This document shows positions 7,485 to 16,385 of a stretch of DNA of 33,159 nt, in pieces. Position numbers and translations under genes: made by a program. The notes under the pieces are model-generated. The model was given only the letters and a program-made list of their open reading frames with translations, searched no databases and was not told the DNA's origin. Every line of letters starts with the position of its first letter. The first letter of the stretch is position 1. The DNA comes from an uncultured Chitinophagaceae bacterium (GTDB lineage: Bacteria > Bacteroidota > Bacteroidia > Chitinophagales > Chitinophagaceae): assembly GCA_903895845.1 (NCBI GenBank), contig CAITVK010000011.1:1-33159 (forward strand), in the 5' to 3' direction.

Positions 7485-8096
7485 TTAACCTTTGGTAATG
7501 TCATTCAGAATTATTCTAATAGATGCAATATATCTGTCAATATTGGCTATCGGGTTTCTATTTGTTGAAGTAAGGAATGCCCCAATTGTTATTCGAGGAT
7601 TTCCACCATAAGTTGTAATTAATAATTGATTATATTCTAGTTTAGTAGATGTAGATCTATGTGCAATATGATTTCTCACAATTCTCATTTCATTAATTAA
7701 AGCTCCATGATTTCTAACATTTACAAAAAAACTATCAGTAATATCTAAAACGTGTTCAATACTATCTTTAACAAATGATGCTTTCGTCCAACGATGATAT
7801 TGTAAAGGTCTACTTCTGTTGTAGTTAAGCATAGCAGTACTAGCATCCTGAATACTGCTACAAGGTCGATGGATTCTTGGCACATTACTATTCCTATACA
7901 ATGCTCCACAAGCTAATTTAAAAGCAACTTCTGAAATTGTGGATTCTAAAATTGAAAATAGTCGAAGCATTAAAACTTCACTAATCATGTGCTGATATCT
8001 TGCGTCCAAAGATTTTGAACTTAGGTTGTAGTTGTTGATAATAATAATGTCATTGACACTACTATTCAAAGACGTTATGAGACTTACTCTTGGCAC
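7485..8096 (-). CDS. HEPN-like protein, putative RNase/toxin partner of the DUF262 gene
   Basis: The 203-residue, mainly helical protein carries the R-x4-H signature of HEPN ribonucleases at Arg141-Asn142-x3-His146 (RNHIAH), preceded by a helical segment with Asp/Glu residues. HEPN proteins are often RNA-cleaving toxins or effectors in defence systems. As I recall, the MAE_28990/MAE_18760-like HEPN family is frequently encoded next to DUF262 proteins; I cannot confirm membership here. Its GTG start overlaps the TAG stop of the upstream DUF262 gene (TAGTG, one shared base), so the two should be translationally coupled. The same frame stays open for 30 codons past the TAA stop, so a C-terminal truncation is possible. 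Function is inferred. Confidence 0.7.
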   Translation of the reverse strand: MPRVSLITSLNSSVNDIIIINNYNLSSKSLDARYQHMISEVLMLRLFSILESTISEVAFKLACGALYRNSNVPRIHRPCSSIQDASTAMLNYNRSRPLQYHRWTKASFVKDSIEHVLDITDSFFVNVRNHGALINEMRIVRNHIAHRSTSTKLEYNQLLITTYGGNPRITIGAFLTSTNRNPIANIDRYIASIRIILNDITKG

Positions 8097-9097
8097 TACT
8101 GAATAAATGATTTTATATAGTTTCCTCTTGTTTTTCTATTTGGAAGAGATTGGGTTGTTGCAGAGCATGCGTTGAAAAAATTAATGTCTTCTTTGGGTCT
8201 GTCCAACAAAGGAGTGTCGGAATTGAAGCGATTGTCAATTTCAGATAACCCTTTTTCTATTTTGATAATATTAGGGTTACTGATTTCGTCCAACACCATT
8301 ATTAGTGAAAAAAAGATTGGAGCACGATTAAATATTGACTGTTTAATTGAATTTGGTTTTAAAGAAACACAGGTATCAAATATCCTATCAAGTCTTTTAC
8401 TTAGTCCCTCTGTATTTTCTAAAACATCATCATGATCTTTATAATATTTCGTAACTTTTGCTGCACTGTAGGCTGAAAGACCATCTATCAAATTAATAAC
8501 AACATCAGACATGAATTGTACTTCAATCATTCTTGCAATATCATTACCCGTAAAAACTCCATATTCTTTCCAGAATTCAGTTCTTTTTACTGATTGAGAA
8601 ACACAAAACTGTTTAAATTCACCACTGAATTGTGCATTTCGCTTTTCTTGTGCATTGAGTGTTTTTGCTACGGAATTAATTCTGGCAAATATGTCTATGA
8701 CATCTGCATCTGTTGCACCTAAAAGAAAACCGACAGGAATGGCAGTTAGCAAAAAGTTTTGTTTCTGAGTTTTAGTTAATTCACTGAATTTTATCAGCTT
8801 ATTTACATCAGGATGTCTCGCCGAAAATTCATTCTTGCAAAAACTAATTATTGCACGTGTTCGTTGTTGCCCATCTACGACCTCTTTGACACTAATTCCT
8901 CTATCAAGGTCTAATGAATGTCGTATGTACAAAGCTGGTATTGGTTTTTTTTCAAAAATTGTATTTATTAAATATGATTTTTGTCCTGAATTCCAAACAG
9001 ATCTTCTTTGATACCATGGAGTGGTATTAAGTTCCCCCTTTTCTTCAAGGTTAATAATATCTTGTATAACCATCGATTGATATTCTACTCTATCCAT
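8096..9097 (-). CDS. DUF262 (GmrSD N-terminal/ParB-like) protein
   Basis: The 333-residue protein has the DUF262 landmarks: an N-terminal P-W-Y-Q-R-R-x-x-W segment (residues 27-35), a helix-rich I-P-x-L-Y-I-R stretch (53-59) and the DGQQRTRAI motif (75-83). In GmrSD type IV restriction enzymes this domain belongs to the ParB/sulfiredoxin-like fold and is linked to nucleotide binding or hydrolysis. The C-terminal DUF1524 HNH-type nuclease domain of full GmrSD proteins is absent; a separate HEPN-like gene follows instead. A plausible model is a two-part defence or toxin-antitoxin module in which this protein senses or controls the HEPN effector, but that is inference. Start: ATG at 9097. A 12-bp palindrome (9164-9175) lies 67 bases upstream. 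Confidence 0.8.
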   Translation of the reverse strand: MDRVEYQSMVIQDIINLEEKGELNTTPWYQRRSVWNSGQKSYLINTIFEKKPIPALYIRHSLDLDRGISVKEVVDGQQRTRAIISFCKNEFSARHPDVNKLIKFSELTKTQKQNFLLTAIPVGFLLGATDADVIDIFARINSVAKTLNAQEKRNAQFSGEFKQFCVSQSVKRTEFWKEYGVFTGNDIARMIEVQFMSDVVINLIDGLSAYSAAKVTKYYKDHDDVLENTEGLSKRLDRIFDTCVSLKPNSIKQSIFNRAPIFFSLIMVLDEISNPNIIKIEKGLSEIDNRFNSDTPLLDRPKEDINFFNACSATTQSLPNRKTRGNYIKSFIQ

Positions 9098-9163
9098 TTT
9101 AATTTAATAATTTATATTGATAAAAAAGTTGCTACCTGTTTTAGGCTTAACAAAGGGAAACTG

Positions 9164-9175
9164 CGATTACAATCG
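9164..9175. promoter_or_regulatory. Small palindrome upstream of the DUF262-HEPN pair
   Basis: CGATT-AC-AATCG is a 5-bp inverted repeat with a 2-base centre, 67 bases upstream of the DUF262 start. Position would suit an operator for a regulated module, but a palindrome this short can occur by chance. Confidence 0.25.
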
Positions 9176-9279
9176 TCAAAAATAACAGAACCAATTTTAA
9201 AATGTCTCATAAACTATAAAGCAAGAATACATTGCAGAAATGTTAACACTCTTTTATTCAAAGTATTCTTATGGTTTCA

Positions 9280-9780
9280 TCATTCACTCAACATTAACTG
9301 CATAAAAACCAAGTCCAGCCATTTATCAAACTTATAGCCTGCGTCTTTAATTCGTCCGGCTTCTTTAAAGCCAAACTTGGCGTGGAAGTCGCAACTCTTT
9401 TGGTTGGAGGCATCTATACCGCCAATCATGGTATGGTAGCCACCTTCTTTGGCGGCAGTAATCAAAGCTGTCAACAGCTTTTTGCCAATGCCTTTTCCCT
9501 GATAATCTTTATGTACATAAATGGAATGCTCTACACTAAATTTATACGCTTCCCACGCCCTGAATGGGCCGAATGAACCATAACCAACAGCTTTTCCATC
9601 TAGTTCACAAACAATCACGGGTAGGTTATCTGCTTGCTTCTTGGCAAACCATGCTTCTACATACGCCTCATCCCGGCTTTTATAATCATAGATAGCGGTC
9701 GTATTCAATATCGCCTCATTCATTATCTCCAGAATGATGGGTAAATCTTTTTGTTCTGCAGCTCTTAGAATCATCTTCAA
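9280..9780 (-). CDS. GNAT N-acetyltransferase, phosphinothricin-acetyltransferase-like
   Basis: The 166-residue protein fits a single GNAT domain. It has an N-terminal R-x-A-x-x-x-D-L segment, the central VxVHxxYQGKGIGKKLL acetyl-CoA pyrophosphate-binding loop (Q-G-K-G-I-G, about residues 95-100) and the I-D-A-S-N-Q-x-S...H-x-K-F-G-F-x-E-A-G block at about 123-143 that is typical of the PAT/Bar and YncA (methionine sulfone) group. The likely reaction is acetylation of an amino-acid-like amine; the natural substrate cannot be read from sequence. The start could be either of two ATGs, at 9780 or 9774. It is divergent from asnS, and a long imperfect inverted repeat lies between them. Confidence 0.85.
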   Translation of the reverse strand: MKMILRAAEQKDLPIILEIMNEAILNTTAIYDYKSRDEAYVEAWFAKKQADNLPVIVCELDGKAVGYGSFGPFRAWEAYKFSVEHSIYVHKDYQGKGIGKKLLTALITAAKEGGYHTMIGGIDASNQKSCDFHAKFGFKEAGRIKDAGYKFDKWLDLVFMQLMLSE

Positions 9781-9800
9781 TCTATTAATAAGCGCAATTT

Positions 9801-9873
9801 AGATAGTAGATATGAGATATGAGATATTAATTGCGAAGAGTGGGTAATATCTAATATCTACTAACTCATATCT
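9801..9873. repeat. Imperfect 29-bp inverted repeat of AGATAT words
   Basis: Left arm 9801-9829 and right arm 9845-9873 pair at 23 of 29 positions around a 15-base loop. Both arms are built from simple AGATAT/GAGATATTA words. It sits in the divergent space between the acetyltransferase gene and asnS, just upstream of the asnS -7 element. It looks like a dispersed intergenic repeat; a regulatory role is not shown. Confidence 0.65.
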
Positions 9874-9890
9874 TGCTTAATCCTCCTGCT

Positions 9891-9898
9891 TATATTTG
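9891..9898 (+). promoter_or_regulatory. -7 promoter element of asnS
   Basis: TATATTTG is an exact match to the Bacteroidota -7 consensus TAnnTTTG and ends 20 bases before the asnS ATG. A TTG at 9873-9875 is the nearest -33 candidate, but its 15-base spacer is short. Confidence 0.45.
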
Positions 9899-9918
9899 CC
9901 GCGGCTAAAAAAATAATA

Positions 9919-11367
9919 ATGTTCAACACAAGGGTAAAGATTAAGCAACTGCTGGCGAGCGAAGAAACAGGGCAGCAGGTGACGGTGATGGGATGGATAA
10001 GGACTTTCCGCAACAATCAGTTCATCGCTTTGAACGATGGAAGTACCAATAATAACCTGCAAGTGGTGGTGGAACTAGGCTTGTTGGATGATGCGACATT
10101 GAAGCGTTTGACAACTGGGGCTTCCATAAAAGTGACTGGAGAAGTGGTTGCGAGCTTGGGCAAAGGGCAGAAAGTAGAAGTAAAAGCAAAGACACTGGAG
10201 GTATTGGGGGATAGCGATGCAGAGAAATATCCGCTTCAACCAAAGAAACATAGCTTGGAGTTTTTGAGGGAGAAAGCACATTTGCGTTTCCGTACCAATA
10301 CGTTTGGGTCTGTGTTCCGTTTGAGGCATTCTTTGGCTTTTGCAGTACATCAGTTTTTTAATGAGAAAGGATTTGTGTATTTAAATACACCCATCATTAC
10401 TTCTAGCGATGCAGAAGGTGCTGGTGAGATGTTTAGGGTAACGACTTTGCCACTAGATAATCCTCCACGCAATGAAGATGGTACCATCAATTACACTGAA
10501 GACTTCTTTGGAAAAAGCACCAACCTTACCGTAAGTGGTCAGTTGGAAGGGGAGCTAGGAGCCATGGCTTTTAGTGAGATCTATACATTCGGGCCAACAT
10601 TCAGGGCAGAGAATTCTAATACAACCCGTCACCTAGCAGAATTCTGGATGATTGAACCAGAGATGGCATTCAATGATATTGAAGATAACATGAACCTCGC
10701 TGAGGAGTTTATTCAATACCTTATCCGTTATGCTATGAAGCATAATATGGAAGATTTGGAGTTTCTGGATGCTCGTTTAGCTGAAGAGGAGAAAGCGAAA
10801 CCAGTTGCTGATAGGAATGAATTTGGGTTGATTGAGAAGTTGAGAATGGTGGTGGATAATAAATTCGAACGCATTACTTATACCGAAGCCATTCAGATTT
10901 TATTGGATAGTCCTGCTTATAAAAAGAAGAAGTTTAAATATGAAGTGGGTTGGGGTATTGATATGCAAAGCGAGCATGAGCGTTATCTGGTAGAAAAGCA
11001 TTTTAAGAAGCCAGTAATTGTTACCGGGTATCCTGCGGCGATAAAAGCATTTTATATGCGCCTCAATGATAATTGTGAGGAAGGCAGACAAACCGTTGCT
11101 GCAATGGACATCCTTGCTCCAGGCATAGGTGAAATAGTTGGTGGTAGCCAAAGGGAGGAACGCTTGGATAAGCTAGAAAAGAGAATGACCGAAATGCATA
11201 TTCCGCTCGAAGAGATGAGTTGGTATTTAGATACCCGTCGTTTTGGTTCTGTTCCACATGCGGGTTTTGGTTTAGGTTTTGAGCGTATGGTGCAATTTGT
11301 TACAGGTATGACAAACATCCGCGACGTGATTGCTTTTGCAAGAACACCCAAGAATTGTGAGTTTTAA
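9919..11367 (+). CDS. asnS: Asparagine--tRNA ligase
   Basis: AsnS charges tRNA-Asn with asparagine in the cytoplasm using ATP. The 482-residue product has an N-terminal OB-fold anticodon-binding domain (about residues 17-110, with [11 protein letters not shown] and LNDGS) and a class II catalytic domain. Motif 2 is seen as Phe228-Arg229-Ala230-Glu231...[11 protein letters not shown], and motif 3 as GFGLGFER with the class II arginine at Arg456. Features separating AsnRS from AspRS fit AsnRS (N-S-N-T-x-R-H-L in motif 2, ending R-T-P-K-N-C-E-F). An insertion after motif 2 (about residues 275-310) is usual in this group. It is a single-gene unit with its own -7 element and a strong downstream terminator. 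Confidence 0.96.
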   Translation: MFNTRVKIKQLLASEETGQQVTVMGWIRTFRNNQFIALNDGSTNNNLQVVVELGLLDDATLKRLTTGASIKVTGEVVASLGKGQKVEVKAKTLEVLGDSDAEKYPLQPKKHSLEFLREKAHLRFRTNTFGSVFRLRHSLAFAVHQFFNEKGFVYLNTPIITSSDAEGAGEMFRVTTLPLDNPPRNEDGTINYTEDFFGKSTNLTVSGQLEGELGAMAFSEIYTFGPTFRAENSNTTRHLAEFWMIEPEMAFNDIEDNMNLAEEFIQYLIRYAMKHNMEDLEFLDARLAEEEKAKPVADRNEFGLIEKLRMVVDNKFERITYTEAIQILLDSPAYKKKKFKYEVGWGIDMQSEHERYLVEKHFKKPVIVTGYPAAIKAFYMRLNDNCEEGRQTVAAMDILAPGIGEIVGGSQREERLDKLEKRMTEMHIPLEEMSWYLDTRRFGSVPHAGFGLGFERMVQFVTGMTNIRDVIAFARTPKNCEF

Positions 11368-11399
11368 ATCAAACAGCTTCTCTCATATTACAGATAAAT

Positions 11400-11439
11400 A
11401 AAAAAGCCCTTCAACTAATTAAAGTTGAAGGGCTTTTTT
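11400..11439. terminator. Bidirectional terminator between asnS and ompH
   Basis: A 17-bp stem (11400-11416 with 11423-11439, core GCCCTTCAACT/AGTTGAAGGGC) with a 6-base loop has A-run and T-run flanks on both sides. It can end asnS on plus and the OmpH cluster on minus. Confidence 0.88.
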
Positions 11440-11465
11440 ATGAACATTAATAAAAGTTATATCTC

Positions 11466-12089
11466 TTAGGGTTGTTTAGGTGCAACAGGCTTAGGCTTAG
11501 GTGCAGTACCAGATGCTGGACTGCTATCCAACAAACCTTGTGCTCTTAGTTGATCTTCCACATCCTTAGGGAATTTCAATTTCAAATCCAATGCTACTTT
11601 AATTACTAGGTTGTCAGAAGGTGGCGCTACCAATAATTGGTCTCCTTTGAAAACGTGTGTATATTTTTGCTCCTTAATGATTTTCTCTAAGGAAGCATAT
11701 ATCTTTTGCTTGTAAGGATACAACAACTCATCTTCTTTTTGTTGTACCATCTGATTTTGATATTGTTGCCAGTTTACAATCTTGTACTTGTGTTGATTGA
11801 TTTCTTTTTGAACGATACCACGAGTACTTGGTTGCATTGTTGCAGAATCCTTTTTGTAAGAACTATCCAAACGCATCAACTCACTCATTTCATAGTCGTA
11901 CTCTGGCTTTAGCGAATCGTTTACATATTGTTGTAAAACGGTATCTACTTTTTGAATTCCAGGCATCAGACCCAGTACACTTTGTTCATCGAAGGTTCCA
12001 ATTTTTATTGGATTACTTTGGGCATTAACCTTTGAATTCAAGATTAAACTTGCTGCCAACACCACAAATCCTGTTAGACATTTTTTCAT
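11466..12089 (-). CDS. OmpH/Skp family periplasmic chaperone (second copy)
   Basis: The 207-residue protein has a signal peptide (about residues 1-24, ending VNAQ) followed by an IKIGTFDEQSVLGLMPG strand and a long charged helical region (about 55-150), the pattern of Skp/OmpH chaperones whose helical arms grip unfolded outer-membrane proteins. A Pro/Lys/Ala-rich tail (about 190-207) is extra. It is the last gene of the uppS-bamA-ompH-ompH cluster. It differs strongly from its neighbour, so this is an old duplication. The role as a periplasmic holdase for BamA clients is inferred from family and gene order. Confidence 0.82.
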   Translation of the reverse strand: MKKCLTGFVVLAASLILNSKVNAQSNPIKIGTFDEQSVLGLMPGIQKVDTVLQQYVNDSLKPEYDYEMSELMRLDSSYKKDSATMQPSTRGIVQKEINQHKYKIVNWQQYQNQMVQQKEDELLYPYKQKIYASLEKIIKEQKYTHVFKGDQLLVAPPSDNLVIKVALDLKLKFPKDVEDQLRAQGLLDSSPASGTAPKPKPVAPKQP

Positions 12090-12133
12090 TTACTTGTTTT
12101 TTTTGTTGTTATTTATTTTTTGTAGAAACGTAA

Positions 12134-12655
12134 TTAATTAGTGACTTTAATACCCAATTCCCTTAAAACATCGTCACTCTTATCCAATTTAGGGTCGGCA
12201 AATATAACAGTAATGCCTTCACTTTTATCTAGTATGAAATCATAACTTCTTGCTACTGCCAATTTTTGAATTGCATTGTAAACCTTGTCCTGAATTGGCT
12301 TTACCATGTTTTCTCTTGTTTTAAAAAGATCTCCCTGATAACCAAACCTTTTCTTTTGCAATTCTCGAATTTCTCTCTCCTTATTGGTTATCTCCAACTG
12401 CCTCGACTTTTTCAATTCATCAGTCAGCATATATTGTTCTGCATCATAATCCTTATACATCCTGTCAAGAACCGCCTGTTTGGCATCTAATTCTTTTTGC
12501 CATCCCTCGCTGATAGTTTGGATACGTTTATCAAGCATTTTATATTCAGGGATATTGCTTAGAATATACTTAGTATCTATAATAGCATATCGCTGCGCCT
12601 GCACTCCTATAGAGAGAAAGCAAAGTGCGAATACTACAATTAAAAGCCTTTTCAT
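12134..12655 (-). CDS. OmpH/Skp family periplasmic chaperone (first copy)
   Basis: The 173-residue product has a signal peptide (1-20, cleavage after VQAQ or nearby), the conserved RYAIIDTKYILSNIPEYK beta strand and a long coiled-coil region (about 40-120) rich in Lys, Glu and Gln. It ends with the characteristic DFILDKSEGITVIFADP strand. Its length is typical for Skp/OmpH. It lies 47 bases downstream of bamA and 44 bases upstream of the second copy, all on the minus strand, as expected for an outer-membrane protein assembly operon. Confidence 0.9.
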   Translation of the reverse strand: MKRLLIVVFALCFLSIGVQAQRYAIIDTKYILSNIPEYKMLDKRIQTISEGWQKELDAKQAVLDRMYKDYDAEQYMLTDELKKSRQLEITNKEREIRELQKKRFGYQGDLFKTRENMVKPIQDKVYNAIQKLAVARSYDFILDKSEGITVIFADPKLDKSDDVLRELGIKVTN

Positions 12656-12702
12656 AATGGAGAATTTTATCCAAATTAACGAATTCCCAATGAACTTGCC
12701 AA

Positions 12703-15435
12703 TTATTCTGGCTCGTATCCAAGCATAAAGGTAAACCTTGATGCATCCTTTAGGTTTCCTCCAGGTGTTACCCTATCGAAACCAATACCATAATCAAATC
12801 CTAACAAACCAAACATTGGCAGGAAGAAACGCATACCAACACCCACAGACCTACGCAATTGGAATGGATTGTAATCCTGAACAGAGTACCAACCATTTGC
12901 TGCTTCAAAAAAGGTTAAGGCATAGATAGTACTGCTTGCACTCAAACTTAATGGATACCTAACTTCTAAACTATATTTATTGAAGATAGTAAAGTATTCG
13001 GATGCACCTGATTGCTCGGGATTGATAGAAGGGTTTGAGTTTTGATAAACCGGATAACCTCTTTGCGAGATAATTTCATATCCCAATAAAGCAGATTGAT
13101 TGGCCAAACCAGCATCCCCAACCTGAAAACGTTCGAAAGGAGATATTTTCAAGGAGCTGTTATATCTTCCCAAGAAACCGTATTTGGCAGCTGCTTTCAA
13201 AACAAACATCTGATTTCTATCCGCACCAGTTGGCTTACTCAATGGAACATACCATTCGCCATTAAAACGCCATTTGTAATATTCAATCCATTGGTAAGGG
13301 TTTGACTGATTAGACGTTCCTTTCCAGATAGATGAATATGGCGGTGTTAAAGCCAAGCTCAACAATAGATTGGATCCACTCCGTGGAAACTGAGGATTAT
13401 CTATTGAGTTACGCTCTATTGCCGCCTTAAAGTTTAGATTATAGGAATCGCCGTTGTCATAACCAGGCAAGTTAACCCTGTCGATATAATAATTGCTCAG
13501 ATGATAACGAGACAGATTCAGACCTAATGAAGCAGAGAAATAATCATCCGGCCAAGTCAATTGCTTACCAAAGTTGATACCTCCACCAGTGGTTTGAATA
13601 TAGCTACCCGAACTGTTTGAGTAAGTTCCTGTAACAGGGTTATATGAATTGGAGAATTTAGTATCAAATAACGAGAAAGACAAAGTATTTCTTTTCTTTC
13701 CCCCTACCCACGGCTCTGTAAAAGAGAAGTTGTAGGAACGGAATGCGCGCCCATTACTCTGTATACGCATACTCAGCTTTTCCCCATCACCCATTGGCAA
13801 TGGATCCCATGCCTTTTTGTGGAATAAATTCTTTGTAGAGAAGTTATTGAAGGTTACACCCAATGTTCCTGTCAATCCTATGTTGCCACCCCATCCGGCA
13901 CTCAATTCTAACTGGTCGCTCGATTTTTCTTCTACCGTGTAGTTTATGTCTACCGTACCATCATCAGGGTTGGGTATTGGATTGATGCCAATCTTTTCTG
14001 CATTAAAGAAATTCAACTGTGCAATTTCCCTTTGTGAACGAATCAGGTTTGTTTTGCTGAACTTATCACCTGGCACCGTCCTCAACTCCCTTCTTACGAT
14101 GTATTCCTTGGTTTTTTCGTTACCAGAGATACGAATATTCTTGATGGTTGCTTGTGGCCCTTCCACTATTCTTATTTCATAGTCGATGGTGTCATTATAA
14201 ACGGCAACTTCCACCGGGTCTGTCCTAAAGAACAGATATCCTTCATCCTGATACAATGTACTAATGTCTGTTCCTTCGGGTGCTCCCTTTCCGAGACGTT
14301 TATTTAACAAGTCGGCATTATATATGTCGCCCTTTTGAATCCCCAATACTGCTGTAAGAAGCGAATCGTTGTATTTTGTATTCCCTCTCCAAACGATATT
14401 GCCAAAATAATACTTGTGTCCTTCGCTTACTTTAATGTCTATATTAAATGACCCCTTAGAGTTCTTAAATACTTTGTCCTTTGCAATTGCCGCATCCCTA
14501 TAACCGAGGCTATTGTAGTAGTCAATCAATTTATCTTTATCATCCGCATATTTCTTTTCATTGAATTTAGCCGAAGTAAAGAATTTCAAACGTACATAAG
14601 GATCCAACAATTTCTTTGTATAGGTATAAGTAAGGTACCCATGATCTTTTAGATAATCATCAAAAGTATAATGCTTGGGGGATATGAATCCACCACTGTT
14701 GTCGGGTGGATAAAGGGTAAGCCTGGATTGTTCCTTGGTGTCTTTTAGCTTACTTTTCAGTTTTGACTCTTCAATGGTGTTTCCCTCAAAATTAATATTG
14801 TTGATGCGCGTTTTCGCTCCCTTGTCAATATTAAAAACAATAGACAATGAGTTCTGCAACGATTTGTCCTTCTGTTCTTCTATTTTGGTTTTTACATCCT
14901 GATAGCCTTTCTCTGCATAAAACTTATTGATCGCATCCACTGCCGAGCGCTTCATGTTTTCTGTAACAACCCTGCCAACAACCAATCCCGATTTAGTTTT
15001 CAAATCGTCGGCATCTCCTTTAGAAACGCCTACAAAAGAATATTTTGCAAGGCGCGGTCGCTCAGTAACAGAAATTTCTACGGTTATATTTTTACCTTCC
15101 AGTTTGATGATGTTGATAGCGATATTGCTAAAATAGTTTTGTCCCCACAGTTTTGTAATTGCCTTAGAGAAATTGTCTCCCCCTGGAATTGTTACTTCAT
15201 CCCCAACATTTAGGGTAGAAACAGAAACGAGTAGGTTCTCATCAAAAAAATGATTACCAACTACTTTTATTGCAGCAATTTTATATTTTTTAGGGACTTT
15301 TTGTGAAAATAGGTTCATCAGATCGGCGTCGATAGACGTGATTGAAGTATCCTTAGTGTTCTCCTGTGCGCGAACATTGATGGAAAAAATAGTAATTATG
15401 AAAGCTAAGAATAATAATCTATAAACTAACTGCAT
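12703..15435 (-). CDS. bamA: Outer membrane protein assembly factor BamA
   Basis: BamA inserts beta-barrel proteins into the outer membrane. The product has a signal peptide (ending VRAQ), about five POTRA domains (roughly the first 430 residues; for example IKVVGNHFFDENLL and IRISGNEKTKEYIVRREL) and an Omp85 barrel in the second half with the loop-6 Arg-Gly-Tyr motif (SQRGYP). It ends FTFMLGYEPE. I place the start at the ATG at 15435, which gives 910 residues and puts the signal peptide at the N-terminus. A TTG at 15489 would add 18 residues in front of it. It follows uppS and precedes two OmpH chaperones. The PorG/DUF6089 gene that often lies in this cluster in Bacteroidota is not present. 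Confidence 0.93.
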   Translation of the reverse strand: MQLVYRLLFLAFIITIFSINVRAQENTKDTSITSIDADLMNLFSQKVPKKYKIAAIKVVGNHFFDENLLVSVSTLNVGDEVTIPGGDNFSKAITKLWGQNYFSNIAINIIKLEGKNITVEISVTERPRLAKYSFVGVSKGDADDLKTKSGLVVGRVVTENMKRSAVDAINKFYAEKGYQDVKTKIEEQKDKSLQNSLSIVFNIDKGAKTRINNINFEGNTIEESKLKSKLKDTKEQSRLTLYPPDNSGGFISPKHYTFDDYLKDHGYLTYTYTKKLLDPYVRLKFFTSAKFNEKKYADDKDKLIDYYNSLGYRDAAIAKDKVFKNSKGSFNIDIKVSEGHKYYFGNIVWRGNTKYNDSLLTAVLGIQKGDIYNADLLNKRLGKGAPEGTDISTLYQDEGYLFFRTDPVEVAVYNDTIDYEIRIVEGPQATIKNIRISGNEKTKEYIVRRELRTVPGDKFSKTNLIRSQREIAQLNFFNAEKIGINPIPNPDDGTVDINYTVEEKSSDQLELSAGWGGNIGLTGTLGVTFNNFSTKNLFHKKAWDPLPMGDGEKLSMRIQSNGRAFRSYNFSFTEPWVGGKKRNTLSFSLFDTKFSNSYNPVTGTYSNSSGSYIQTTGGGINFGKQLTWPDDYFSASLGLNLSRYHLSNYYIDRVNLPGYDNGDSYNLNFKAAIERNSIDNPQFPRSGSNLLLSLALTPPYSSIWKGTSNQSNPYQWIEYYKWRFNGEWYVPLSKPTGADRNQMFVLKAAAKYGFLGRYNSSLKISPFERFQVGDAGLANQSALLGYEIISQRGYPVYQNSNPSINPEQSGASEYFTIFNKYSLEVRYPLSLSASSTIYALTFFEAANGWYSVQDYNPFQLRRSVGVGMRFFLPMFGLLGFDYGIGFDRVTPGGNLKDASRFTFMLGYEPE

Positions 15436-15573
15436 CCAGTTGGGGGTTTGTAATTGACCTGAAGACTGTTTTAAAACGAGAGCTTTCAATAATTATCAAT
15501 TTGCTTTAAAAGTGGCAAATTAAAGGCATATTTTAAAAGTCTTTGTTAAATAAGAAGTTAAACAAATCACACT

Positions 15574-16347
15574 TTAAGAGATTAGGGTACTTGTGGTCTC
15601 TTCTTCTTCTATTTGTTTGCCCGTTTTTCCAAAGCGTCTTTGTCTGTTTTGGAAGTCGATAATAGCTTCGTACAGGTTTTCTTTCCTAAAATCTGGCCAG
15701 CGGGTATTGGTAAAATAAAGTTCGGCATAAGCCAGTTGATACAATAAAAAGTTGCTGATACGATACTCCCCGCTGGTACGGATCATCAGTTCGGGGTCCG
15801 GAAAATCGCTGGTACTCAAGTATTGTTGCAGGGTATCCTGGTTTATATCGTCTGCTTTTATCCTGCCATTCTCCACATCGTGCCCAATTCTTTTCACGGC
15901 ATCGGTCAGTTCCCAACGGCTGCTATAACTAAGTGCCATCACCAGGTTTAACCCTGTATTCTGACTTGTTAAAAATTTTGATTCTTCCAATGCTGTCAAA
16001 GCAAATGGTGGCAACAACTCCATATTGCCAATAATGTGTAGCTTGATATTGTTTTTATTCAGGATAGGTACTTCTTTGCGCACTGTTTCGGCCAATAATG
16101 CCATCAATCCATTTACTTCTGGCTCGGGTCTGTCCCAGTTTTCGGTACTAAAAGCATAAAGAGTAAGATATCCTACGCCCAGATCGGAGCAGCCTTCTAC
16201 AATATTCCTTACGCTTTCTACGCCATGATAGTGGCCATACAAACGTTCTTGCCCTTTTTCGGCAGCCCATCTACCATTGCCATCCATGATGATAGCGATG
16301 TGTTTGGGCAATTTATGTAAGTCTATTTGATCGATGAGTGATGTCAT
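15574..16347 (-). CDS. uppS: Isoprenyl (undecaprenyl diphosphate) synthase
   Basis: UppS condenses isopentenyl diphosphate units with farnesyl diphosphate in cis to make the lipid carrier for peptidoglycan and other envelope glycans. The 257-residue product has the signature HIAIIMDGNGRWA with catalytic Asp22 near the N-terminus, the central TLYAFSTENWxRP block (about residues 69-81) and the C-terminal DPELMIRTSGEYRISNFLLYQLAYAE-type region. I choose the ATG at 16347, because the alternative TTG at 16380 lies inside a perfect -7 promoter element (16378-16385). It is the first gene of the uppS-bamA-ompH-ompH cluster; 138 bases separate it from bamA. Confidence 0.95.
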   Translation of the reverse strand: MTSLIDQIDLHKLPKHIAIIMDGNGRWAAEKGQERLYGHYHGVESVRNIVEGCSDLGVGYLTLYAFSTENWDRPEPEVNGLMALLAETVRKEVPILNKNNIKLHIIGNMELLPPFALTALEESKFLTSQNTGLNLVMALSYSSRWELTDAVKRIGHDVENGRIKADDINQDTLQQYLSTSDFPDPELMIRTSGEYRISNFLLYQLAYAELYFTNTRWPDFRKENLYEAIIDFQNRQRRFGKTGKQIEEEETTSTLIS

Positions 16348-16377
16348 AATGTGCCAGTAACTTCTGAGAAGAAGATG

Positions 16378-16385
16378 CAAAAGTA
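16378..16385 (-). promoter_or_regulatory. -7 promoter element of uppS
   Basis: On the minus strand the sequence reads TACTTTTG, an exact TAnnTTTG match ending 30 bases before the uppS ATG. It decides the start: the upstream TTG codon lies within it. No clear -33 TTG is visible. Confidence 0.5.
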
